A DNA stretch of 5,262 bases from contig SKKR01000289.1 in the NCBI GenBank assembly GCA_007123655.1, positions 1-5,262 of the forward strand. Direction: 5' to 3'. The notes below the pieces were generated by a model that did not search any database, was not told the DNA's origin, and saw only the letters and a program-made list of their open reading frames with translations. The position numbers and the translations under genes are program-made. The DNA is from Thermomicrobiaceae bacterium (lineage in GTDB: Bacteria; Chloroflexota; Chloroflexia; Thermomicrobiales; Thermomicrobiaceae). The number at the start of each line of letters is the position of its first letter. Within the stretch, counting starts at the first letter, position 1. Shown in pieces: positions 1 to 5,217 of this stretch.

Positions 1-122
1 AATCGAACAGTGAACACTTCGCTGAAAATGTCCAGCGTTAATGATACCAGCGGCCCAGGGTGCCTTTTCCGACTCGAGAGGGTAATGTACGCTGCGACCA
101 CTTCGTCTGAACCTGTATTGCC

Positions 123-130
123 AAGGAGGA
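123..130 (+). promoter_or_regulatory. Strong Shine-Dalgarno site for the M20 peptidase
   Basis: The sequence AAGGAGGA is nearly complementary to the 3' end of 16S rRNA. Its AGGAGG core ends 4 nt before the GTG at 134. This decides the non-ATG start, because no ATG lies in frame at a suitable distance. I could not identify a convincing -35/-10 pair in positions 1-122. Confidence 0.8.
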
Positions 131-133
131 AAC

Positions 134-1396
134 GTGATCTCGGAGCAGGAGCAACGGGCCTTCGATCACGTTGAACAGACCGAAGCGAAATTGCTGGAGC
201 GCTACCGAAAGGTGATCGGGGTGGATACCTCGGTTCCGCCCGCCGACACGTACGAAGAGTTGATCGACCTGATCGAGCCCGAGTTCAAAAGTCTCGGTTT
301 TGAGACCGAACGTGTCACGATTCCGGAGTCAGAGTACGCCCACATCCCGCTGCCGCTTTCGGGACCGCGGATGAATCTCGTTGCAACCCGGATCCACGGC
401 AAAGAACCGGTCACCATCTACGCGCACATGGATGTCGTGCCTGTGGAGGAAGCCTGGACCGAGGATCCATTTGGCGCGGAGGTGAAAGACGGCAAGATCT
501 TCAGTCGCGGAACAGCGGACATGAAGGGGGCAATCGCCTCGATTCTGACCGCGGTCGATTGCATGGACCAGGCGGGAGTCGAACCGAACTATGACCTGAT
601 CGTCTGTCTCTGCACGGACGAGGAGATCGGTGGCTATCCAGGAATCTGGTACCTGGCAAAGCATGGCTACGTCAAAGGGCATATGCTCTGCCTGGAAGGA
701 ACGCAGGAGCCGGTAACCGAACTCGGTTCAGCGGGGAGCGTTGACGTCACAGTTACCGTGACCGGGGAGAGTTGCCACTCCGGGATGAATTTTCTCGGGG
801 TGAACGCGATCGACGGGATGATCCCGCTACTCAACGAGCTGTATGCGTTGAAACACAACGTCGAACAGCGTGAGTCCGAATTACCTGGAATGGATCACCC
901 GCAAGCCCGTTCGACGCAGATGACCCCGATGTTCAACTTCGCGATCATCAACAGCGGCGTGAAGTCGAATATCGTCCCCGCCACGGCAACGTTGTTGGTC
1001 AACCGCAGGTACATACCCGAAGAAACCTACGAGTCTGTTACCGGAGAGATCCTTGAAGCCGTGGAACGCGCCCAGGCAACCAGCGTCGCGAAAGCAATCG
1101 ATGTCGACTTCTATCACGTTTACCCGCCGATGAAACTCGATCCAGATGGTCCGCAGATCCAGAAAATGAAGGAGTCCGTTCAACTCGTGCAGGGGTACTC
1201 GGATAAAGAATGGAAAGCGTACGCGGTAGCTGGTTCGACAGACATGGCGAACGTGCAGCAGGAACTGGGATGGACGGATATCCCCTTCCGCGGCCCGGGA
1301 CGGACGGAAAGCCGGGCGCACGGCGCGGACGAGTTCGTCTATGTGGAGGACGCAAAAGCACACGTCAAGGAACTGATTCACTACCTGGCGTTCTGA
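134..1396 (+). CDS. M20 family metallopeptidase / deacylase (ArgE/DapE/carboxypeptidase G2-like)
   Basis: This 420-aa protein belongs to the M20 family of di-zinc amidohydrolases, which cleave peptides or N-acyl amino acids. All expected catalytic positions are visible. The YAHMDVVP segment carries metal ligand H98, and RGTADMKG carries the bridging D129. TDEEIGG carries the general base E163 and ligand E164, CLEGT carries E188, and SRAHGADE near the C-terminus carries the last ligand, H396. The insert from about residue 195 to 315, with GESCHSG around H215, matches the dimerisation lid domain. Length is normal for the family and there is no signal peptide, so the enzyme is probably cytoplasmic. 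The GTG start follows a strong binding site. It is the first gene of a likely operon with an acetyltransferase and a methyltransferase. The substrate cannot be assigned: acetylornithine, succinyl-diaminopimelate and dipeptides are all possible, so no gene symbol is given. Family assignment is firm. Confidence 0.93.
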   Translation: MISEQEQRAFDHVEQTEAKLLERYRKVIGVDTSVPPADTYEELIDLIEPEFKSLGFETERVTIPESEYAHIPLPLSGPRMNLVATRIHGKEPVTIYAHMDVVPVEEAWTEDPFGAEVKDGKIFSRGTADMKGAIASILTAVDCMDQAGVEPNYDLIVCLCTDEEIGGYPGIWYLAKHGYVKGHMLCLEGTQEPVTELGSAGSVDVTVTVTGESCHSGMNFLGVNAIDGMIPLLNELYALKHNVEQRESELPGMDHPQARSTQMTPMFNFAIINSGVKSNIVPATATLLVNRRYIPEETYESVTGEILEAVERAQATSVAKAIDVDFYHVYPPMKLDPDGPQIQKMKESVQLVQGYSDKEWKAYAVAGSTDMANVQQELGWTDIPFRGPGRTESRAHGADEFVYVEDAKAHVKELIHYLAF

Positions 1397-1425
1397 GTGT
1401 CATACGCAGAGCAGAGGGGGGTGCT

Positions 1426-2046
1426 ATGTCTGAAGTACTCACGAACGGAGATGTGGTCGTTCCCGGTGAAAAGGTTTACCTGGGTCAGATTCGGAAGGAC
1501 CTGGCTCCGGTCTACCGCCGCTGGCTCAACGATCTCAAAATGTCGCGCACGCTCGGCGTCATCAGTCTGCAAGGACTGCCGATGACTGATCAGGACGAAG
1601 AGGAGTGGTTCGAGACCGCTCGGGGCGACAAGGACTCCGTAATGTTCGGGATCTATGAGTGCTCAAGCGGCTTACCGGTCGGCAACGTCGGTCTGTCAGA
1701 TGTGCGCTCGCTGCATCGCTCGGCCGAGTTCGGCATCGGCATCGGTGAGAGCTGGGCGCGTGGCAAAGGGTATGGCACCGAAGCGACTCGATTGATTCTC
1801 GACTACGGCTTCACAGTGCTCGGTCTGCATCACATCTGGCTGAAAGCAGCCGAGTTCAATCACGCCGGGATCCGGGCGTACGAGAAAGCGGGATTCAAGC
1901 AGGCGGGCCGGTTGCGGCAAGGCTGGCAACTCGGCGGCAGGCAGCACGATGTGATCCTGATGGATATCCTCGCCACGGAGTTCGAGAGTCCGGTGCTGCA
2001 GGAACTCCTTGACGTCACCGGTGGCGAACAGAGAGAGCGCCGATGA
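1426..2046 (+). CDS. GNAT family N-acetyltransferase (RimJ/RimL type)
   Basis: This 206-aa protein would transfer an acetyl group from acetyl-CoA to an amine (protein N-terminus, polyamine, antibiotic or other small molecule). The acetyl-CoA pyrophosphate-binding motif is the R-x-x-G-x-G stretch at residues 112-117 (ARGKGYGTEA). The typical RimJ/RimL C-terminal signature follows: N145 with the AYEKAGF block at 151-157, where Y152 is a candidate catalytic tyrosine. Residues 15-35 (VYLGQIRKDLAPVYRRW) look like the usual first strand and helix. The ATG at 1426 is preferred over upstream in-frame starts because GAGGGG at 1414-1419 gives good spacing, and an upstream extension would overlap the M20 gene. 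The gene sits 29 nt after the M20 stop, and its own stop overlaps the next start (ATGA). The final ~20 residues after the fold (FESPVLQELLDVTGGEQRERR region) form an acidic-then-basic tail of unknown role. Substrate unknown. Confidence 0.9.
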   Translation: MSEVLTNGDVVVPGEKVYLGQIRKDLAPVYRRWLNDLKMSRTLGVISLQGLPMTDQDEEEWFETARGDKDSVMFGIYECSSGLPVGNVGLSDVRSLHRSAEFGIGIGESWARGKGYGTEATRLILDYGFTVLGLHHIWLKAAEFNHAGIRAYEKAGFKQAGRLRQGWQLGGRQHDVILMDILATEFESPVLQELLDVTGGEQRERR

Positions 2047-2774
2047 GCAAGCGTTCAGACTGGGCCGAGGAGGATTCCCGGACGTTCATCGACCTCGGCG
2101 AGATCGTGGTGCCGTCCCGCGCCGAACAGGCTCGCCTGATTTGCGACCTCATTCCCGCCTCGGCCGAGGAGCATTTCATGGGGGTCGATATTGCCTGCGG
2201 CGAGGGGAAGCTGTCGCGGGCGATACTCGAACGCTACCCGAATGCGCAGATGACGCTGCTTGACGGGTCGGAGACCATGCTGACCCGAGCGGCTGAGAAC
2301 CTTGGCGAGTTCGCCTATCAGATCGATCTCCGGCTGTTCGACCTGTTCTCCGAAGAGTGGCTGGACGAACTCCCGCGCCGGCACCGGGTGATCGTCTCGT
2401 CACTGGCGATCCACCACCTGGATGACGACGGCAAGCGCCGGCTCTACAAGCGGCTGGCCGGGCATCTGGCGCCCGGTGGGGTGCTGATTATCGCGGATCT
2501 GGTCCACCAGGCAAGCGATATCGTCGCGAATGCCTGGGCGAACGAGTGGGACCGGGATGTCCGCGAGCAGTCTCTGGCGACGACCGGAACGCTGGAGGCG
2601 TTCAAGCAGTTTCAGGATGGCTGGAATCATTACCGAACGCCTGATTACGAGTTTGACAAGCCGTCCCGATTGACTGACCAGCTCGACTGGCTGTCTGAGG
2701 CGGGGTTGACCGGCGTTGACTGCTACTGGCTTCGCGCCGGTCACGCAGTGTTCGGGGGGTATCGGGAGCTATAA
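2043..2774 (+). CDS. Class I SAM-dependent methyltransferase
   Basis: This 243-aa protein has a Rossmann-type methyltransferase domain. Motif I is VDIACGEG at residues 48-55, the glycine-rich SAM loop. An acidic residue ending strand 2 is D74 in LLDGSETML. The motif IV region is VSSLAIHHLDD at 118-128, and the post-motif LAPGGVLIIADL lies at 142-153. The double histidine after the fourth strand is common in Methyltransf_11/25-type small-molecule methyltransferases. The C-terminal 80 residues are rich in Trp, Tyr and Asp and probably form the substrate cap. The ATG at 2043 overlaps the acetyltransferase stop as ATGA. There is only a weak purine-rich GAGAGAG stretch upstream, so translation is probably coupled to the preceding gene. 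The methyl acceptor is unknown; co-transcription with an acetyltransferase and an M20 hydrolase hints at small-molecule or amino-acid modification, which is inference only. Confidence 0.9.
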   Translation: MSKRSDWAEEDSRTFIDLGEIVVPSRAEQARLICDLIPASAEEHFMGVDIACGEGKLSRAILERYPNAQMTLLDGSETMLTRAAENLGEFAYQIDLRLFDLFSEEWLDELPRRHRVIVSSLAIHHLDDDGKRRLYKRLAGHLAPGGVLIIADLVHQASDIVANAWANEWDRDVREQSLATTGTLEAFKQFQDGWNHYRTPDYEFDKPSRLTDQLDWLSEAGLTGVDCYWLRAGHAVFGGYREL

Positions 2775-2775
2775 T
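2770..2775 (+). promoter_or_regulatory. Candidate -10 element (TATAAT) for the DUF4258/DUF2283 pair
   Basis: A perfect consensus TATAAT overlaps the TAA stop (2772-2774) of the methyltransferase gene. A transcript starting about 7 nt downstream would carry a very short leader with the GGAGGAG site at 2787-2793. No good -35 box sits 16-18 bp upstream; the best TTG-containing hexamers, at 2706 and 2716, are too far away. There is no extended -10 TG. The match may therefore be fortuitous, and the small genes may simply be read through from the upstream operon. Confidence 0.3.
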
Positions 2776-2786
2776 TGGTGAGACGC

Positions 2787-2793
2787 GGAGGAG
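2787..2793 (+). promoter_or_regulatory. Shine-Dalgarno site deciding a TTG start
   Basis: GGAGGAG ends 6 nt before the TTG at 2800. It is only 1 nt before an out-of-frame ATG at 2795, too close for efficient initiation there. An in-frame TGA at 2779-2781 rules out an earlier start for the 2800 frame. Confidence 0.7.
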
Positions 2794-2799
2794 TATGGG

Positions 2800-3012
2800 T
2801 TGGGTGTTTTCTATTCCCGGCACGCCCGTGATCGGATGGTGCAACGGAGCATTTCCGATTCAGAGGCGGAGGAAGTCCTTTCCAGCTACGATATCGAGTA
2901 CCCCGATCGCGAAGGAAATCGCATTCTAATAGGACGACCAGAGGGTCGACGAATCAAGGTAGTTGTACGAAAGGACTCTAACCCACCGTTCGTGATCACC
3001 GTGGCCGACTAG
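2800..3012 (+). CDS. DUF4258 domain-containing small protein (possible toxin component)
   Basis: This 70-aa basic protein consists almost entirely of a DUF4258-like domain. The pattern shows the family's opening YSRHARDRMVQRSI at residues 5-18 (H9, R12 and R16 prominent), a middle strand pair around residues 32-45 and a closing VVVR...FVITVAD strand set. Its size and basic, strand-rich layout recall small RelE/BrnT-like RNase toxins, but no catalytic activity is shown for this protein. The TTG start is supported by GGAGGAG at 2787-2793 and by an in-frame stop just upstream. The next in-frame ATG (codon 14) would remove H9 and R12. The stop is 11 nt before the next gene, a DUF2283 protein, a recurrent partner. 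Hand-counted G+C is about 53-54%, lower than the neighbouring genes, which is compatible with acquisition. Family call is good; toxin role is inference. Confidence 0.75.
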   Translation: MGVFYSRHARDRMVQRSISDSEAEEVLSSYDIEYPDREGNRILIGRPEGRRIKVVVRKDSNPPFVITVAD

Positions 3013-3016
3013 GAGG
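3011..3016 (+). promoter_or_regulatory. Shine-Dalgarno site for the DUF2283 gene, overlapping the DUF4258 stop
   Basis: AGGAGG begins inside the TAG stop codon (3010-3012) of the preceding gene and ends 7 nt before the TTG at 3024. The overlap means ribosomes finishing the first gene sit on the second gene's binding site, favouring coupled synthesis of the two proteins. Confidence 0.7.
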
Positions 3017-3023
3017 ATGCCAA

Positions 3024-3269
3024 TTGAGACTCAGACATGACCGTGAGGCCGACGCCATTTACATTGAGCTTAATGAATTGGCGTATGCGTTTGGAGAAGA
3101 CCTGGATTCGGACCGTCGAGTCGATTTTGACCAGGACGGTACTCCGATTGGCATAGAGTTACTGAATGTGAGCCGCGGAGTACGACTGGATAACCTCCCG
3201 GAAGCCGAGCACGTTGGGCCATTGCTCGACAAAGAGGGAATCGTGGTGTTTGCATATGATAGACAGTAG
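3024..3269 (+). CDS. DUF2283 domain-containing small protein (possible partner/antitoxin)
   Basis: This 81-aa acidic protein matches the DUF2283 layout. An opening strand ends in the D-READAIYIEL motif at residues 6-16 (D6, D10, Y13 visible). Further on come a VDFDQDG turn at 33-39 and the characteristic PIGIELLNVSRGV segment at 41-53. The TTG start gives the usual family N-terminus and has AGGAGG 7 nt upstream; no better in-frame start exists. It follows the DUF4258 gene by 11 nt, and the opposite charge of the two products would suit a complex, as in toxin-antitoxin pairs. That function is unproven for DUF2283. G+C by hand count is about 51%, the lowest of the genes counted. It converges on the VOC gene with an 11-nt gap, and I see no clear hairpin-plus-T terminator between them. 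Confidence 0.78.
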   Translation: MRLRHDREADAIYIELNELAYAFGEDLDSDRRVDFDQDGTPIGIELLNVSRGVRLDNLPEAEHVGPLLDKEGIVVFAYDRQ

Positions 3270-3280
3270 ATCAGCACAAA

Positions 3281-3733
3281 TCACTCTTCATCCCAGTTAA
3301 CTGACTTGTTCAACTGCCGCAGTGTCTCGGACCATCTCGACTGCGGAAGCTCCGTGTTCAACTCGATCAGGTTCCCGTCCGGATCTCGCAGGTGGGCGGA
3401 CCGGATCCCGTGGGCCGGCTGATCCGCCGGCGGGCTTGCGAGCGTTGCCCCGTTGTCCACCAGCCGGTTTGCCCGGAAGTCGACGTCATCCACGGAGAGG
3501 ATCAGCATGAAGCGGTCCTGGCCGTGCGTTTCCGGGGCGAGATGCTTCGTGTCAACGATCTCCGACATCGCAGTGCGAGAAAACAGTGCAATATCGATCC
3601 CGGCGCCGGTGTCGAAATCGGCGTAGACACCGTCTTCATTTCCCCAGCGTACGCGAAGCTCCAGCGCGTCGCGATAGAACCGGAACATAGCCGGGAACTG
3701 GTTCGTCAGCAGGCGAATGTGGCTGAGCTTCAT
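3281..3733 (-). CDS. VOC superfamily protein (glyoxalase / bleomycin resistance / dioxygenase fold)
   Basis: This 150-aa protein has the two paired beta-alpha-beta-beta-beta modules of the vicinal oxygen chelate fold. The first spans about residues 3-52 (H5 in the first strand, FRFYRDALEL helix at 17-26, YADFDTGAGIDIAL strands). The second spans about 72-127 (FMLILSVDDVD strand, then a helix, ending in AHLRDPDGNLIEL at 113-125). H5 and E124 sit where metal ligands usually are. The second-half position normally held by His falls in a hydrophobic strand (about M76), so the metal site may be incomplete, as in bleomycin-binding members. It could be an isomerase, a dioxygenase-like enzyme or a drug-binding protein; the sequence does not decide. 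It lies 56 nt downstream of the phosphorylase-like gene on the same strand and may share its transcript. The ATG is supported by GAGAGG on the - strand at 3741-3746. Confidence 0.88.
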   Translation of the reverse strand: MKLSHIRLLTNQFPAMFRFYRDALELRVRWGNEDGVYADFDTGAGIDIALFSRTAMSEIVDTKHLAPETHGQDRFMLILSVDDVDFRANRLVDNGATLASPPADQPAHGIRSAHLRDPDGNLIELNTELPQSRWSETLRQLNKSVNWDEE

Positions 3734-3740
3734 AGCAACA

Positions 3741-3746
3741 CCTCTC
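3741..3746 (-). promoter_or_regulatory. Ribosome binding site for the VOC gene
   Basis: Read on the - strand this is GAGAGG, 7 nt before the ATG at 3733-3731. The 56-nt gap to the upstream gene (3734-3789) shows no obvious terminator hairpin, so read-through from that gene is plausible. Confidence 0.6.
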
Positions 3747-3789
3747 GTTCAGGACGGTGCCACCATGATAAGAGGCGAACAGATGTTCG

Positions 3790-5217
3790 TCAAGTGGCCG
3801 GCTGCTTCGCGGGCGTCAGCACCCCGGTCATCTGGAAAATCCGTTGCAGGATCAGGAGCGTCGATGCGTAGGTGGAATCCATCCCGTAGTAGGACAATCC
3901 GCGGGCGCCCAGCGTCTGTGCCCGGGTGTAAGGCGTATCCGAGGCGTAGTGGATAATGCCGACGTCGAACGGAGACTCGACGAGGTTCACGTTTTCGTTG
4001 TGACCGTACCGCGTGAGGTAGGCATCTTCGTAGAGCGCGCTGAGGTAGGGACCGGCCTCCATCTCGACGACAGTGAAGTTCTCCCGGTAGAAGAAATCGA
4101 GGTACTCCCGGTTCTGCAGGTACGTTCCCAGAACCGTGACCGCCCGCTGGTGATCCAGCGCGGAACCGTAGACGAGAAACGGCGAGAAATCCTCCGACGA
4201 GAAGACGTTCCGGAACCAGTATGTGTTGCCGCTGTGCTCGTCGTAGACAACGTCGGAAAGCATGACGTCCCCGATCCGGGCGTTGAGGGTGGCCGCCTTG
4301 CCGAGGACGTAGACTCCTCGCAACTGATGAGTGTTGATCGCGATCTGGTTCAGGATGTGGTAGGCGCCCATTCCCAGCGGATAGTTGATGTTGATCACGA
4401 TCGCATCGCTCGTTGAAGGATCGATCTTCCCCCGGTTGATGAGCCGCGGATCGAAATCGTCCGGGTTGAGCCGGTTCAGCTCGATGATCTGCGCGTCTGC
4501 ATCCAGTGCGCTGGACGGGTGAACGTTGGTGATTCCCCGCTCGGCTTCTTCTAGGTCGCGGGCCTGGCGTTCTTCTGGATGATCGTGAAAATACTGTCGG
4601 GCACTGTAGTAAAGGAAATTGTCCCAACTGCTTCGGGTATCGCCGGCCCGGAGCTTGTCGAGCTCTTCGATGAGTTCCGGGTCCTGCGTTCGTTCGACAT
4701 CCTGGATCAGTCTGTTGGCGCGTCTCCGGGCAGTGCCGGAAAGCGTGTTGGCGATGCTGTGGGTGTTGGAAGAAACGAAGTAGAGCGGTCGCTCCGCCAG
4801 ATCGCGATCGCGGAGAATGCGCTCGATCGGCCGCCACCAGGTTCTCGTGCTGCGCGTGTAGCCGACGTACGTGCCGCCGTGCATCTGGAGTGTCAGGCGT
4901 TTCTTGGATTCGGCGAGCTGTTGCAGCGTCGAATGAAATTCCTCTCCCCAGGCACTTTTGAGGCGGTCCCAGTCACGCTCAGTCATCCCGAGTGCGTCGC
5001 GAAGCACGGACTCGTCAGCCGGCGCAAGCTCGGGTTTTCTCACGATGTCAACCAGCTCCGGCGTGTCCCGGAAGATGCCGTGCATCTTGTTCCACTCGAT
5101 CTGCCAGGCGACGATGGTCGGCACCAGATCGTCAAGGTCGGACGATGACGCAACGTAGGCGGCCAGCGTCCCGCGCCCATTGTCGTACCAGCGACGCCGG
5201 CGCTGGTACGACAACAA
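3790..5217 (-). CDS. Nucleoside phosphorylase-like protein with an unassigned N-terminal region
   Basis: This protein is about 475 aa. The C-terminal half (about 270-465) resembles the purine nucleoside phosphorylase / nucleosidase fold. A strand with YPLGMGAYH lies at 279-287, and GVYVLGKAATLNARIGDVML at 301-320 recalls the G...GDV strand pair of that fold. VVEMEAGPYL at 383-392 matches the V-x-MEa ribose-binding motif, and HYASDTPY at 423-430 recalls the later (S)D active-site loop. Residues 1-250 are charged, largely helical and contain conserved-looking blocks (SDLDDLVPTIVAWQ, YFVSSNTHS). I recall an uncharacterised family, possibly DUF6909, with this layout, but cannot check it. No signal peptide or membrane segment is seen. 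An in-frame TGA at 5220-5218 limits the start to TTG 5217 or TTG 5214; neither has a good Shine-Dalgarno site. The start lies in a 35-bp palindrome shared with a + strand homologue, so the N-terminus may be incomplete. Substrate unknown. Confidence 0.75.
   Translation of the reverse strand: MLSYQRRRRWYDNGRGTLAAYVASSSDLDDLVPTIVAWQIEWNKMHGIFRDTPELVDIVRKPELAPADESVLRDALGMTERDWDRLKSAWGEEFHSTLQQLAESKKRLTLQMHGGTYVGYTRSTRTWWRPIERILRDRDLAERPLYFVSSNTHSIANTLSGTARRRANRLIQDVERTQDPELIEELDKLRAGDTRSSWDNFLYYSARQYFHDHPEERQARDLEEAERGITNVHPSSALDADAQIIELNRLNPDDFDPRLINRGKIDPSTSDAIVININYPLGMGAYHILNQIAINTHQLRGVYVLGKAATLNARIGDVMLSDVVYDEHSGNTYWFRNVFSSEDFSPFLVYGSALDHQRAVTVLGTYLQNREYLDFFYRENFTVVEMEAGPYLSALYEDAYLTRYGHNENVNLVESPFDVGIIHYASDTPYTRAQTLGARGLSYYGMDSTYASTLLILQRIFQMTGVLTPAKQPAT
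5180..5214. repeat. 35-bp near-perfect palindrome at the junction of two mirrored homologues
   Basis: The arm TTGTCGTACCAGCG (5180-5193) is the exact reverse complement of 5201-5214. Inside, two further base pairs form around the central C at 5197, with a single mismatch (5194/5200), so 16 of 17 arm positions pair. On both strands the palindrome reads LSYQRRRRWYD followed by the first two bases of an Asn codon, because codons for SYQR are complementary to codons for RWYD. In RNA it would fold into a 14-bp stem with a 7-nt loop covering the putative TTG start of either gene. It could equally be a rearrangement, chimera or foldback site. Confidence 0.9.

Noticed and set aside
20..37. Small inverted repeat CGCTG...CAGCG as a possible terminator of an upstream gene
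   Set aside because: Only a 5-bp stem with an 8-nt loop and no T-run after it.
1..174. Open + strand reading frame from the window edge (frame 1)
   Set aside because: It runs into the M20 gene in another frame, has Ser/Thr/Arg-rich composition and no motif; most likely chance openness.
881..1381. 166-aa open frame on the - strand inside the M20 gene
   Set aside because: It lies fully antisense to a gene with intact catalytic motifs, and its translation has no family features or binding site.
1210..1425. In-frame extension of the acetyltransferase upstream into the M20 gene
   Set aside because: The GNAT fold starts after the ATG at 1426, which has a good GAGGGG site; the extension is low-complexity Arg/Gly-rich sequence from an alternative frame of the M20 gene.
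3294..3303. 10-bp palindrome CAGTTAACTG near the convergent gene ends, as a terminator or operator
   Set aside because: It has no loop and no T-tract, and it lies inside the VOC coding end; too short to stand out from chance.
3749..4837. 362-aa open frame on the - strand overlapping the phosphorylase-like gene
   Set aside because: It is Arg/Pro/His-rich with no recognisable motif, a typical shifted-frame shadow of a GC-rich gene; the 3790-5217 frame carries the motif-bearing protein.
4579..5148. 189-aa open frame on the + strand opposite the phosphorylase-like gene
   Set aside because: Antisense shadow with no motif; it is in a different place from the real + strand homologue, which begins at 5180.
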